A stretch of DNA of 64,000 bases from contig CAZDYQ010000005.1 of NCBI GenBank assembly GCA_964509685.1, forward strand, positions 4,431 through 68,430, written 5' to 3'. The translations under genes were made by a program, and so were the position numbers. Origin of the DNA: JAMLIN01 sp964509685 (GTDB lineage Bacteria > Pseudomonadota > Gammaproteobacteria > Burkholderiales > Burkholderiaceae_E). Shown here piece by piece: positions 19,028 to 29,700 of this stretch (positions are counted from its first letter, which is position 1; the number at the start of each line of letters is the position of its first letter). The notes below the pieces were generated by a model that was given only the letters and a program-made list of their open reading frames with translations, had not been told where the DNA came from and made no database searches.

Positions 19028-20821
19028 TCAGCCCTTCGGCGCCGGCGTCCGCAGGCGGATGTGCAGCTCGCGAAGCTGCTTCTCGTCCACCGGCGACGGC
19101 GCCTGGGTCAGCAGGCACTGCGCGCGCTGGGTCTTGGGGAAGGCGATCACGTCGCGGATCGACTCCGCGCCGGCCATCATGGTGACGATCCGGTCCAGAC
19201 CGAACGCGATGCCGCCATGCGGCGGCGCGCCGTACTGCAGCGCGTCGAGCAGGAAACCGAACTTGCTCGCCGCCTCCTCCGCATCGATCTTCAGCGCCCG
19301 GAACACCTTGCTCTGGACCTCGGCGCGATGGATCCGGATCGATCCGCCGCCGATCTCCCAGCCGTTGAGCACCATGTCGTAGGCCTGGGCGAGGCAGGCG
19401 CCCGGGTTGCTGGCGAGCAGGTCCTCGTGCCCCGGCTTGGGCGCGGTGAACGGATGGTGGTTGGCCGCCCAGCGCCCGGCCTCCTCGTCGCGCTCGAACA
19501 TCGGGAAGTCCACCACCCACAGGGGCTTCCAGCCTTCCTCGAACAGCCCGTGCCGACGGCCGAACTCGGAATGGCCGATCCGGTTCAGGAGGGCGCCCAT
19601 CGAGTCGTTGACCACCCGGGCGGAGTCGGCGCCGAAGAAGATCAGGTCGCCATTGCGCGCGCCGGTGCGGGAGAGCACCGCGTCGATCGCCGCGTCGTGC
19701 AGGTTCTTGACGATCGGCGACTGCAGTCCCTCGCGGCCCTTGCCGGCATCGTTGACCTTGATCCAGGCGAGCCCCTTCGCGCCGTAGATGCCGACGAACT
19801 GCGTGTAGGCATCGATCTCGCTGCGCGTGAGCTCCGCGCCGCCGGGCACGCGCAGGCCGACCACGCGCCCGCCGGGATCGTTGGCGGGCCCGGAGAAGAC
19901 CTTGAAGGCGACATCGCGCATCACTTCGGTGAGCTCGGTCAGCTGGAGCTTCACCCGCAGGTCCGGCTTGTCCGATCCGTACAGGCGGATCGCCTCGGCA
20001 TAGGGCATGGTGGGGAACACGCCCGGCAGCTCGACGCCGATGGTTTCGCGGAACACCGTGCGGATCATGTCCTCGAAGATCGCCCGCACCTCGAGCTCGT
20101 TCAGGAAGGACGTCTCGCAGTCGATCTGGGTGAACTCGGGCTGGCGGTCGGCGCGCAGGTCCTCGTCGCGAAAGCACTTGACGATCTGGTAGTAGCGGTC
20201 GAAGCCGGCCACCATGAGCATCTGCTTGAAGAGCTGCGGCGACTGCGGCAGCGCGAAGAACTCGCCCGCGTGGACCCGCGAGGGCACGAGGTAGTCGCGC
20301 GCTCCCTCCGGTGTCGAGCGGGTGAGCATCGGCGTCTCGATGTCGATGAAGCCGAGCTCGTCGAGGTAGCGCCGCACGGCCATCGTCACGCGATAGCGCA
20401 GCTTGAGGTTCTGCTGCATCTGCGGACGGCGCAGGTCGAGCACCCGGTGGGTGAGCCGGGTCGTCTCGGAGAGGTTGTCGTCGTCGAGCTGGAACGGCGG
20501 CGTGACCGACGGATTAAGCACCTCGAGCCGATGGCAGAGGATCTCGACCTCGCCGCTCGGCAGGTTGGGATTCTCGGTGCCCGCGGGCCGGCGCCGGACC
20601 AGGCCGTCGACGCGGATGCAGAACTCGTTGCGCAGGCTCTCGGCGATCCGGAACATCTCGGGACGGTCCGGATCGCAGACCACCTGGGCCAGGCCCTCGC
20701 GGTCGCGCAGGTCGATGAAGATGACGCCGCCATGGTCGCGGCGGCGATGGACCCATCCGCAGAGGGTCACTGTCTGGTCCAGGTGCTCGGCCGACACCTT
20801 GCCGGCGTAGGTGGTCCGCAT
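19028..20821 (-). CDS. aspS: Aspartyl-tRNA synthetase, probably non-discriminating
   Basis: A 597-residue class II synthetase: N-terminal anticodon-binding OB domain (VTLCGWVHRRRDHGGVIFIDLRDREG), motif 2 YYQIVKCFRDEDLRADRQPEFTQID (given here in two parts, KCFRDEDLRADRQ and PEFTQID), the bacterial GAD insertion, and motif 3 AFGLDRIV. It charges tRNA-Asp. His30 in RRRDHGG is the residue seen in enzymes that also charge tRNA-Asn for amidotransferase correction (as in Pseudomonas), where E. coli has Leu; the non-discriminating reading is therefore likely but depends on gatCAB elsewhere in the genome. It sits between DUF502 and nudB. Confidence 0.97.
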   Translation of the reverse strand: MRTTYAGKVSAEHLDQTVTLCGWVHRRRDHGGVIFIDLRDREGLAQVVCDPDRPEMFRIAESLRNEFCIRVDGLVRRRPAGTENPNLPSGEVEILCHRLEVLNPSVTPPFQLDDDNLSETTRLTHRVLDLRRPQMQQNLKLRYRVTMAVRRYLDELGFIDIETPMLTRSTPEGARDYLVPSRVHAGEFFALPQSPQLFKQMLMVAGFDRYYQIVKCFRDEDLRADRQPEFTQIDCETSFLNELEVRAIFEDMIRTVFRETIGVELPGVFPTMPYAEAIRLYGSDKPDLRVKLQLTELTEVMRDVAFKVFSGPANDPGGRVVGLRVPGGAELTRSEIDAYTQFVGIYGAKGLAWIKVNDAGKGREGLQSPIVKNLHDAAIDAVLSRTGARNGDLIFFGADSARVVNDSMGALLNRIGHSEFGRRHGLFEEGWKPLWVVDFPMFERDEEAGRWAANHHPFTAPKPGHEDLLASNPGACLAQAYDMVLNGWEIGGGSIRIHRAEVQSKVFRALKIDAEEAASKFGFLLDALQYGAPPHGGIAFGLDRIVTMMAGAESIRDVIAFPKTQRAQCLLTQAPSPVDEKQLRELHIRLRTPAPKG

Positions 20822-20877
20822 CGATTCGGTACTCCGTCTGTTTCACGCCGCCGCGCAGTCGTGCGCGACCGATTGTT

Positions 20878-21540
20878 TCAGGTCCCGCCGGACTCCGCCT
20901 GCGGTGCCGGTACGACGATCGGGTCGGCGCCGGCGGTTTCACGCGCCGGCGGAGCGATGACCCCCCTCGACACGACATACTTCAGTGCCTCGTCGACCCC
21001 CATCGAGAGCTCGATGACCTGGTCGCGAGGCATCATCAGGAAGAAGCCCGACGTCGGGTTGGGCGTCGTGGGGACGTACACCGACACCATGTCGGCCCGC
21101 ACCCGCTCCCCGATCTCGCCGGCCGGCGTGCCGGTCTGGAAGGCGATCGTCCAGACGCCCTGCCGCGGGTACTGCACCAACAGCACCTTGCGGAAGGCCT
21201 GGCCGCTGCCCGAGAGCAGCGTGTCGCTGACCTGCTTGACGCTCGAGTAGATCGAGCTCACGACCGGGATCCGGCGCAGCAGGCCCTCCCACGCCCGCAC
21301 CAGCCGCGCGCCGACGAAATTGCGGGCCAGCACGCCCGTGACCAGGATGACGAGCAGGGTGAGGATCACCCCGAGCCCCGGGACCTGCCGGCCGAGCAGC
21401 GTCCGCGGATGCCACTCCACGGGCAGCAGCGACAGGCTCTGGTCCATCGTCCCGATGATGAGGTCGAGGACCCAGATGGTAATCGCCAGCGGCACCCAGA
21501 TCAGGAGGCCGGCGACGAAGTACGCGCGCAGGGTCTGCAT
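20878..21540 (-). CDS. DUF502 family membrane protein
   Basis: A 220-residue protein with two transmembrane helices (residues about 5-28 and 55-78) and the conserved RIPVVSSIYSSVKQV and FRKVLLVQYPRQGVWTIAF segments of DUF502. The C-terminal part holds TTPNPTSGFFLMMPRD, also conserved. The function is unknown. It lies between the FmdB-like gene and aspS, a conserved neighbourhood in betaproteobacteria. ATG 21540 is the natural start. Confidence 0.93.
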   Translation of the reverse strand: MQTLRAYFVAGLLIWVPLAITIWVLDLIIGTMDQSLSLLPVEWHPRTLLGRQVPGLGVILTLLVILVTGVLARNFVGARLVRAWEGLLRRIPVVSSIYSSVKQVSDTLLSGSGQAFRKVLLVQYPRQGVWTIAFQTGTPAGEIGERVRADMVSVYVPTTPNPTSGFFLMMPRDQVIELSMGVDEALKYVVSRGVIAPPARETAGADPIVVPAPQAESGGT

Positions 21541-21582
21541 CCTGGCCTCTCGATCCGGGCGGGCGAAGGCGCGGCGCCGCCC

Positions 21583-21879
21583 TCAGGAAGCCTTCGAGGC
21601 GTCGGCCCCGGAGGACTCCGTCGTGGCCGTGGCCTCGCCGGGGGAACCCGCGCCGCCCGAATCCCCGTCGCGGCTCGCCGCGCCCTTGCCGGAGTTGCCC
21701 CCGCGGAAGTCCGTGACGTACCAGCCGGTTCCCTTCAGCTGGAAGGTCGGAGCCGTGACCATGCGATTGAACGCAGGCTTCTGGCACTGCGGGCAGTCGG
21801 TCAGGGGTGCGTCGGAGAACTTCTGCAGGACGTCCTTCTCGAACCCACAGTCCTCACAACGATACGCATAGATCGGCAT
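21583..21879 (-). CDS. FmdB family zinc ribbon protein
   Basis: A 98-residue protein opening MPIYAYRCEDCG with two CxxC pairs (Cys8/Cys11 and Cys29/Cys32 in DCPQCQ) forming a zinc ribbon; the remainder is a Gly/Ser/Ala-rich, charged tail with GTGWYVTDFRGG, the usual FmdB ending segment. The family is named for a putative regulator of formamidase, but the role here is unknown. It is the first gene of the fmdB-DUF502-aspS-nudB-EEP-clsB-asmA string, whose promoter must lie in the 79 bases before it, shared with the divergent DUF1415 gene. Confidence 0.9.
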   Translation of the reverse strand: MPIYAYRCEDCGFEKDVLQKFSDAPLTDCPQCQKPAFNRMVTAPTFQLKGTGWYVTDFRGGNSGKGAASRDGDSGGAGSPGEATATTESSGADASKAS

Positions 21880-21958
21880 CTCGAACTCCAGGAAGAACGC
21901 GAAACCGGCGCGCAGAGCCGGGGAAAACCTTAAATTGTAGTCGAAACAAGGAATTACA

Positions 21959-22582
21959 ATGGGGCCCAGGCCGACAGGCGCCATGTTTCCCGGGATGGGC
22001 AAGCCGATGGGCGAACCGCAGGACATCGACCGACAGCGCATCATCGCGCAGACGCGCGCCTGGGTCGATCGCGCGGTCATCGGTCTCGACCTCTGCCCGT
22101 TCGCCCGGGCGGCGCAGGCCGCGGGGCGGGTGCGGTACGAGGTGAGCGAGGCGCGCACGCCGGCCCGCCTGCTGGAGGACCTCGGCGTGGCGCTCGCGGA
22201 GCTTGCAGCCGCGGATCCCCGCGAGGTCGAGACGACGCTGCTCGTTGCGCCATGGACGCTCGCCGACTTCCTCGAGTTCAACGACTTCCTCGACCCGGCC
22301 GAGGCGCTGCTCGACCGCCTGGGCCTGGTGGGCGAGATCCAGATCGCGAGCTTCCATCCGGACTACCGCTTCGTCGATACCGAGCCCGACGACATCGGCA
22401 ATGCCACCAACCGCTCGCCCTTTCCCACCCTGCACCTGTTGCGCGAAGCGAGCATCGAGCGGGTCGTCGAGGCGGGCGCGGATGCCGACGCGATCGTCGC
22501 GCGCAACCTGCGCACCCTGGAGAAGCTCGGCCCCGACGGCTGGGCGCGCCTGATGGCCGCCTGCCGGGCGGACGCCGGCTGA
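21959..22582 (+). CDS. DUF1415 family protein
   Basis: A 207-residue cytoplasmic protein with the DUF1415 hallmarks: RAWVDRAVIGLDLCPFARA, then LLVAPWTLADFLEFNDFLD and IASFHPDYRFVDTEPDDIGNATNRSPFP (given here as IASFHPDYRF and NATNRSPFP). Function unknown. ATG 21959 is preceded by AAGGA; internal ATGs at 21983 and 22007 lie before the conserved region and cannot be excluded. Divergent from the FmdB gene and convergent with the small membrane protein gene. Confidence 0.9.
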   Translation: MGPRPTGAMFPGMGKPMGEPQDIDRQRIIAQTRAWVDRAVIGLDLCPFARAAQAAGRVRYEVSEARTPARLLEDLGVALAELAAADPREVETTLLVAPWTLADFLEFNDFLDPAEALLDRLGLVGEIQIASFHPDYRFVDTEPDDIGNATNRSPFPTLHLLREASIERVVEAGADADAIVARNLRTLEKLGPDGWARLMAACRADAG

Positions 22583-22600
22583 GCCCGGCCCTCTCCGGGC
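22583..22600. terminator. Hairpin between convergent genes
   Basis: A 6-bp perfect stem GCCCGG/CCGGGC with a 6-base loop fills the gap between the convergent DUF1415 and DMT-protein stops. There is no T tract. Confidence 0.5.
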
Positions 22601-22601
22601 G

Positions 22602-22964
22602 TCAGGCGAGCGCCCCGCCGAGCCTGCCGCGAAACATGAAGAACACCGCGCCTACCAGGCACAGGCCCGCCCAGAGATAGTCGAGCTTCAGCGGTTCGCG
22701 CATGTAGTAGACGGAGAACGGGACGAAGACCGTCAGGGTGATGACCTCCTGGAGGATCTTCAGTTCGCCCACCGACATGACCGTGTAGCCGATGCGGTTG
22801 GCGGGCACCTGGAAGAGGTACTCGACCAGCGCGATGCCCCAGCTCGCCAGGGCGGCGACGATCCAGGGCTTGTGGTTCAGTTCGCGCAGGTGGGCGTACC
22901 AGGCGAACGTCATGAACACGTTGCTCGCACAGAGCAACGCGATGCTGAGGAGGTAGGGACGCAC
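22602..22964 (-). CDS. DMT family small membrane protein (DUF486)
   Basis: A 120-residue protein with four transmembrane segments and the DUF486 motifs TFAWYAHL, YLFQVPANRIGY and FSVYYMREPLKLDYLWAG. This family belongs to the drug/metabolite transporter clan; substrates are not known. The start is GTG 22964, preceded by CGGAG at a suitable distance. Confidence 0.9.
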   Translation of the reverse strand: MRPYLLSIALLCASNVFMTFAWYAHLRELNHKPWIVAALASWGIALVEYLFQVPANRIGYTVMSVGELKILQEVITLTVFVPFSVYYMREPLKLDYLWAGLCLVGAVFFMFRGRLGGALA

Positions 22965-23055
22965 GGTTCGACTCCGACACGATGGCCGACGCCAGGGGAT
23001 CGCGCATGCGCGCGGAACGGGAGTATGCCCGGAGCCCGGTTTTTCCGCTTGCCGG

Positions 23056-23442
23056 TCAGGCGATCAGGGCGCCCCTTTCGGCGAGCAGCTCGCGCAGGAG
23101 CGAACGATGGCACCTGCCCTCGTCCTCGCAGTAGCAGCCGACGGCGAAGTCCGTGTGCCGGGACAGCGTCGCGAGCAGGTCGAGCGAGCGGCTCGCGTGC
23201 GGCGCCTTCATCTCGGCACGGTAGCGCCGGGCGAATCGCCTCCAGCCATCCTCGCCCGGGTCCGCCTTGAGCAGGGCGATGGTCTCCTGGCTCGGCGCCA
23301 GGTCCGGGAACCACACGTCGTACCAGTCGTCCGCCGCGATGCGCGCCTTCGGGACCCCGCGGGGCGGACGCCGCACCGTGCCGATGCGCGGCCCCTCGCC
23401 GGGCTGCCGGGGGGTGCCGAAACGAACGATCCTGACCGCCAT
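23056..23442 (-). CDS. DUF488 family protein
   Basis: A 128-residue protein with DUF488 features: VRIVRFGTPR start, YDVWFPDLAPS, RRFARRYRAEM and the C-terminal CYCEDEGRCHRSLL with cysteines likely to matter for activity. The family has unknown activity. It is the last gene of the unit clpP-like, dioxygenase, carbonic anhydrase on the same strand, 52 bases after the latter. Confidence 0.87.
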   Translation of the reverse strand: MAVRIVRFGTPRQPGEGPRIGTVRRPPRGVPKARIAADDWYDVWFPDLAPSQETIALLKADPGEDGWRRFARRYRAEMKAPHASRSLDLLATLSRHTDFAVGCYCEDEGRCHRSLLRELLAERGALIA

Positions 23443-23494
23443 CGTGCCCTCCTCGCGTCCCTCCGATTCTCCCCCGCTTCCCGTCTACGCGCCC

Positions 23495-24126
<632 letters not shown>

Positions 24127-24130
<4 letters not shown>

Positions 24131-24921
24131 GCGCCTGCTTCCCTCGGGGCCGGCGGGGCGTCCGGGGAGAGGAAGCCGTCGGCCCGGTACGTGATCACCA
24201 GCGTGTCCCGCCAGCCGGGCCCGTCGCCATCCGGCTGGATCGGGGTGGTCTCGTGGATCACTTTCGCGTCGTCGATCAGCAGCGCGCTCCAGGGCTCCGT
24301 GACCGTGAAACGCAGGCCCCGCGGGCCGTGGGCCTCGAATACCCGGGATTCGCCGCCCCGGATGTTCTGGCGCCCGACCATCAGGACCGCCACGAAATGG
24401 ACGCCGTCGCGATGCGCGCCCTCGGGCGTGGGACGCCCGATGCCGCCGGTGGTGTCGATCCGGAACTGGTGCGCCTCCACGTACCAGCGGGGCACCGGAC
24501 GCAGCTGGGCGAATAGCCGGCCGAGACCGACGATGGCGGCCGTCCAGCCGGCACTGCCCTCGACGGCGGGCTCGATCGGCTCGAACCAGCGCTCGAACCC
24601 GCCGTGCAGGGCGTTGTAGTCCACGGGCTGCCAGTGGGCACGGCGGGCGGGACACCGGATGCGGCCGTCGGGCAGTTCGAGGACGTAGGAACCGTGGCGC
24701 CGGCGGCGGTAGCGGCCGCCGTCACGCAGGTAGCCGTCGGGGGGGAGGCGGTCCCAGCTCGGGCGCAGCTCCTCGAGCCGGACGGGCTCGATTCCGAGCA
24801 GGCCCGCCAGCGCGGACGAGCCGAGCCGGGCGAAGCCCTCCTCGCGCAGCGCAGCGAGCGCACCGGCCGACCCGCCGACGGCCTGGGCGGCGGTCCCCGG
24901 GTCCTGCAGCGCTTCGCCCAT
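24127..24921 (-). CDS. 2OG-Fe(II) dioxygenase family protein (isoleucine-hydroxylase type)
   Basis: A 264-residue protein of the 2OG-Fe_Oxy_2 family, which contains free amino-acid hydroxylases such as isoleucine 4-hydroxylase. The iron ligands are visible: His170 and Asp172 in EGAHRDGVHF and His223 in IHETTPI, with a distal Arg for 2-oxoglutarate; the YLRDGGRYRRRRHGSY block is typical. It would hydroxylate an amino acid with release of CO2 and succinate. It starts 6 bases after the ClpP-like stop and overlaps the carbonic anhydrase start. The substrate is unknown. Confidence 0.88.
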
Positions 24922-24927
24922 CGCGGA

Positions 24928-25536
24928 TCAGCCGAGGTCCGACTGGCGATGCACGATTCGCGAGACGAGTCCGTATTCGATCGATTCCTCGGCGCTCATC
25001 CAGTAGTCGCGGTCGATGTCGGCACGTACCTTCTCGAGCGGCTGCCCGGTGCGCTCCGCGATGACCGCGGCGATCCGCTCGCGGATCTTGAGGATCTCGC
25101 GCGCCTGGATCGCGATGTCCGCCGCCCGGCCGCCCGCACCGCCCGCCGGCTGGTGGATCATGAACCGGGTATTGGGCAGGCAGAGCCGACGCTCGCGCGG
25201 GGGCGCCAGGAAGATGTGCGCGGCGGCGCTCGCGACCCAGCCCGCGCCCACGGTCACCACCGGTGCGCGGACGAAGCCGATCATGTCGTGGATCGCGTCG
25301 CCCGATTCGACGTGCCCGCCGGGAGAGGAGATCAGCATCGTGATCGGTGCGTCGGACTCGGCGGACAGCGCGAGCAGGCGGCGACAGACCGCATGGGCGA
25401 GCTTGTCGTTGATCTCGCCGAACAACAGGATGTAGCGGGACCTGAAGATCAGCTGGTCTTCGAGATGCTGGGGCCCGGCCGTGGCCGGACCGTCCTTGTC
25501 CTTGTCTTCGTCTTTCATCTGGAACGGGAACTGCAT
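24928..25536 (-). CDS. ClpP-like ATP-dependent protease subunit (paralogue)
   Basis: A 202-residue ClpP-family serine protease. The catalytic triad is complete: Ser103 in VASAAAH, His128 in MIHQPAGG and Asp177 in DIDRDYWMSAEE; the spacing 25 and 49 is the same as in E. coli ClpP. The N-terminus is charged (MKDEDKDKDG) and replaces the usual axial loop segment. No clpX, clpA or tig gene is adjacent, so this is probably a second ClpP. It is the first gene of an operon with the dioxygenase and carbonic anhydrase. Its partner ATPase is unknown. Confidence 0.93.
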   Translation of the reverse strand: MQFPFQMKDEDKDKDGPATAGPQHLEDQLIFRSRYILLFGEINDKLAHAVCRRLLALSAESDAPITMLISSPGGHVESGDAIHDMIGFVRAPVVTVGAGWVASAAAHIFLAPPRERRLCLPNTRFMIHQPAGGAGGRAADIAIQAREILKIRERIAAVIAERTGQPLEKVRADIDRDYWMSAEESIEYGLVSRIVHRQSDLG

Positions 25537-25679
25537 CGAGGGTCTCCGGCAGCGGGCGGACGACAGCGCCGGGCAAGGGGAAACCCGTCGGTCGGCGATC
25601 GCGAAAACCAGAGCTTAGCGCAAACGCGGCACTCGCCCGGCAACGACCGCCGCGCGCCCATGGACTCGCCGCCGCCGGC

Positions 25680-26438
25680 TCAGCGGCGCGAGAGCAGCCG
25701 CGCCACCGTCGCCTGCACGGTCACGGCCACGCCGATGGCGGCGAGGAAGGCCCCGGCGAGGCCGATGCGAGGCAACAGCAGCGCGAGCGTGATGAAGAAG
25801 CCGCAGAAGGCATAGAGGCCATAGGCCATGCCGCGAAAGAGCTGCGCGACCTGGCTGGAGCCCGCCTGGTGATGGGTGAAGATGCCGAGCACGAGCGTGA
25901 TCACCGGGAACGCCGTGAGCAGCCCGCTCCAGGCCTCGCCGACGCGCGACGCCACCGCGGTCACCAGCAGGGTGAGCAGCGCGCCCGCCAGCATGCGGAT
26001 CGGGAGGTCGAATCGCGGCGGGGCGGCCGGCGGGCGGGTGCTCCCCTGGGGCCGCGGCATCAGGCTCGGGGTGGCGAACAGGGAAGCGAAGGCCATGGCC
26101 GCCGCGAGCTCGATCCGGCTCGGCAGGCTCGCGATGGCCGTCGCGACCAGGCCCCAGGCGAGCAGGGAGCAGGCGAGCGCGCCGGGCCAGGCGAAGCGGC
26201 GGCTCGCCCATGCATAGGCGAGGAAGAAGACGAGCAGCGCCGTGACGGCGCCGACGGCACCGACCGCGGCCCGGGCGCCGAAGACGACACCCTGCTCCAC
26301 CGTGAGGAACATCGCGATGGGGCCAGCGACGACGGGCATCGCCGCGAACATGCCGGCGATCCGCGCTCCCCATCGCCTTCCGATCATCGTGACGCAGGCG
26401 ATGAGCAGCGGCACCAGCGTCAGCTTGATGACGAGCAT
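25680..26438 (-). CDS. Hypothetical polytopic membrane protein
   Basis: About 252 residues with roughly eight hydrophobic segments. The ATG at 26438 follows AGGTTGCCC; an upstream in-frame extension is hydrophilic and lacks a good Shine-Dalgarno. The two halves look related: MFAAMPVVAGPIAMFLTVEQG in the first half matches LLTAFPVITLVLGIFTHHQAG in the second (each written here as a segment of about 20 residues), suggesting an inverted or direct duplication as in many small transporters. Basic linker between them is Pro/Arg-rich. The family is not recognised by me; a transporter role is inference. Confidence 0.8.
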   Translation of the reverse strand: MLVIKLTLVPLLIACVTMIGRRWGARIAGMFAAMPVVAGPIAMFLTVEQGVVFGARAAVGAVGAVTALLVFFLAYAWASRRFAWPGALACSLLAWGLVATAIASLPSRIELAAAMAFASLFATPSLMPRPQGSTRPPAAPPRFDLPIRMLAGALLTLLVTAVASRVGEAWSGLLTAFPVITLVLGIFTHHQAGSSQVAQLFRGMAYGLYAFCGFFITLALLLPRIGLAGAFLAAIGVAVTVQATVARLLSRR

Positions 26439-26551
26439 GGGCAACCTGGATCCGCAATCCGCCATTGTGCCCGGTTCGGCTCCCGGCTCGGGCATGTCGA
26501 TTGCAATCCTGCCGTACCGCCCCATGGGGCCTGTCACGAAAGGAGTGCGAG

Positions 26552-26755
26552 ATGAATCGCGATCGAATGGAAGGCAACTGGAAGCAGCTCAAGGGCAAGG
26601 TCCGCGAACAGTGGGGCAAGCTCACCGACGACGAGATCGACCAGATCGCGGGCAAGCGCGATCAGCTCATCGGCCGCATCCAGGAAAGCTATGGGATCGC
26701 GCGCGACGAGGCCGAGCGGCAGGTCGCCGACTGGGAATCGCGCCAGCCCCACTGA
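26552..26755 (+). CDS. CsbD family stress protein
   Basis: A 67-residue hydrophilic protein, MNRDRMEGNWKQLKGKVREQ then WGKLTDDEIDQIAGKRDQL, the standard CsbD sequence. CsbD-like proteins are small, helical and induced by general stress; the molecular role is unknown. ATG 26552 has AAGGAG 7 bases upstream. It converges on the carboxylase gene with 16 bases between stops. Confidence 0.95.
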   Translation: MNRDRMEGNWKQLKGKVREQWGKLTDDEIDQIAGKRDQLIGRIQESYGIARDEAERQVADWESRQPH

Positions 26756-26771
26756 AAAGGAGCAATCGGGC

Positions 26772-29700
26772 TTACCAGGCGTCGATACACGGGCGCTTGC
26801 GGCCCTCTCGCGGCAAGGGCGCCGGCACGGCGTTCAGACCCGCGAGCACCCATTGACGCGTCCGCTCGGGATCGATCACCGCATCGATCTCGAGCACCGA
26901 CGCGATCGACGTGGCCTTTCCGTTCTCGTAGAGCCTGGCCACCATGGCCTCGTACCAGGCCTGGCGCTCCGCCGGGTCCTCGATGGCTTCCAGTTCCTTC
27001 CGGTAGCCCAGCTTCACGTAGCCCTCCAGCCCCATCCCGCCGAATTCGCCGGTCGGCCACGCGATCGTGAAGGTCGAATCGTGGAAGCCGCCCGCTGCCA
27101 TCGCCTGGGCGCCCAGGCCATAGCCCTTGCGCAGCACGACGGTAAAGAAGGGCACCGTCAGGCTCGCCCCCATCAGGAACATCCGGCAGACATGGCGCAC
27201 GATCGCGGTCTTCTCCGCCTCGGGCCCGACCATGAAGCCCGGTGTGTCGCACAGCGACAGTATCGGGATGTCGTGCGCGTCGCACAGCTGCATGAATCGC
27301 GCCGCCTTGTCGCCGGCGGGCGCATCGATGGCGCCGCCGAGATGCTTCGGGTTGTTGGCGATCAGGCCGAAGGGTCGGCCTTCGATCCGGATGAACGCGG
27401 TGACGATGCCCACGCCGAAGTCGCGCCGCAGCTCCAGCACCGAGCCCTCGTCGGCCAGGATCTCTATCACGTCGCGAATCTCGTAGATGCGCAGGCGGTT
27501 CTCCGGGATCACGTGGCGCAGCCGCCGCTGGTCCGCGCAGCGCCAGTCGTCGATCGCGCCCTGGAAGTACGACAGGTACTTGCGCGCCACGTCCGTGGCC
27601 TCGACCTCGTCCTCGACCAGCACGTCGATCACGCCATTCGGCGCCATCACGCTGGTGGGCCCGACCTCGTCGGGATGATAGACGCCGAGGCCGCCACCCT
27701 CGATCATCGCGGGCCCGCCCATGCCGATCGATGCATTGCGCGTGGCGATGATCACGTCGCAGCATCCGAGCAGCGCGGCATTGCCGGCGAAGCACCGGCC
27801 CGATACGACGCCCACCAGCGGCACGAGGCCGGACAGTCGGGCGAAGCCCGAGAACGTGGTGTTGTCCAGGCCCGTCAGGCCCGTCCGATCGGTATCGCCC
27901 GGCCGTCCGCCGCCACCCTCGGCGTAGAGCACGAGGGGCAGGCGCCATTTCGCCGCGAGCTCGAACATCCGGTCCTGCTTCTTGTGGTTCATCTTGCCCT
28001 GCGTGCCGGCCAGCACGGTGTAGTCGTAGATGACCACCATCGCGCGGGCGCGCCCGGGCCCGAAGCGGTCCGCGTTGATCGTGGCGAGGCCAGCGATGAC
28101 GCCGTCGGCGGGCGTGTTCGCGATCAGGTCGTCGAGGGGTCGACGGGCCCGCTGCGCCGCCACGGCGAGCGCGCCGTACTCGATGAAGCTGCCCTCGTCG
28201 CAGAGCTGCGCCAGGTTCTCGCGCGCGGTGCGTTGCCCCGTGGCCCGTCGTCGCGCCACCGCCTTCGGGCGGTTCTCGTCGAGGGTGTAGCCGATCCGCT
28301 CGAAGAGTTCCGCGAGGTCGGGACGGATGTGGTCCGGGTTCACCTCCCGCGCGGCCGCCTGCGCCACGCCGGCGACTTCCGCCGGTTCCAGCTGCAGCAG
28401 CGGCTCGCCTTCCATCAGGGTGTCTCCCTCGCTCGCCGTCACCGATCGCACGATACCGGCCCATGGAGCCGCGACGACATGTTCCATCTTCATCGCCTCC
28501 AGGATCGCGAGCGGCTCGCCCGCCCGGACCTCCCGGCCCGGCTCGACCGCGATCGAGACCACGGTGCCCTGGAGCGGCGCGACCACCGTCTCGTCGTTCA
28601 CCTCGCGCGCGCGCCCGTCAGGCCGCCCTTTTCTTCCCGCGCCGGCATCCGCGTCGGTCGTGAAGTAGAGCCGGGCCTGCCGTTCCTCGCGGGCAAGCAG
28701 CTCGGCGGCATGTTCGTCCACGAAGCGCGTCGTCACCTCGTTGGTGGCGACCTTCGGATGGCCGAGCAGCGCCTCGAGGAAGCCGAGGTTGGTCCGCACG
28801 CCCTCGATGCGGAACTCGCGCAGCGCGCGACGCGCGCGCGCGAGCGCATCGGCATAGGCCGGCGACGGGCTGTGCACCACGAGCTTGGCGAGCAGCGAAT
28901 CGTAGGCGGCGCTCGTCCGGTAGCCGGCATAGCCGAAGGTGTCGACCCGGACGCCGGGCCCGGTGGGCGGGTCGAAGGCCTCCAGCACCCCGCCCTCGGG
29001 CCGGGCATTGCCCTCGGCGTCCATGGTCTCCATGTTGATCCGCAGCTGGATCGCATGCCCGCGCGGCCTGCCGATCCGGTCCTGCCCGATGCCGAGGCTC
29101 GCCAGCGTCGCGCCGCCGGCGATCGCGAGCTGCGTTCGCACCAGGTCGATGCCGAGCACCTCCTCGGTCACGGTGTGCTCCACCTGCAGGCGCGGGTTCG
29201 CCTCGATGAAGGCGAAGGCCTCGGGCGCGTCCTCGTCGGCCTGCGCATCGACCAGGAACTCGAAGGTGCCGAGGTTGTCGTAGCGCGCGGCGCGGGCGAG
29301 CCGGACGGCCGCCTCGACGATGCGCCCGCGCAGGCGGTCTCCCAGCGAAGGGCTGGGCGCGATCTCGACCAGCTTCTGGTGCCGACGCTGCACCGTGCAT
29401 TCGCGCTCCCAGAGATGAACGACAGCTCCCGCGGCATCACCCACGACCTGCACCTCGACATGACGGGCCGCGCGCACCAGGCGCTCGACATAGACCTCGT
29501 CGCTGCCGAAGGCCGCGCGCGCTTCCGACCGGCAGCGCGCATAGGCTTCCTCGAGATCCGCTTCGTCGAAAACCGGGCGCATGCCGCGGCCCCCGCCGCC
29601 GGCCACCGCCTTGATCATCATCGCGCCTCCCGGGCCGAGGTCGCGCAGGAAGTCGCGCGCCTCGGCGAGGCTTACCGGCCCGGCGCTGCCCGCGACCAGC

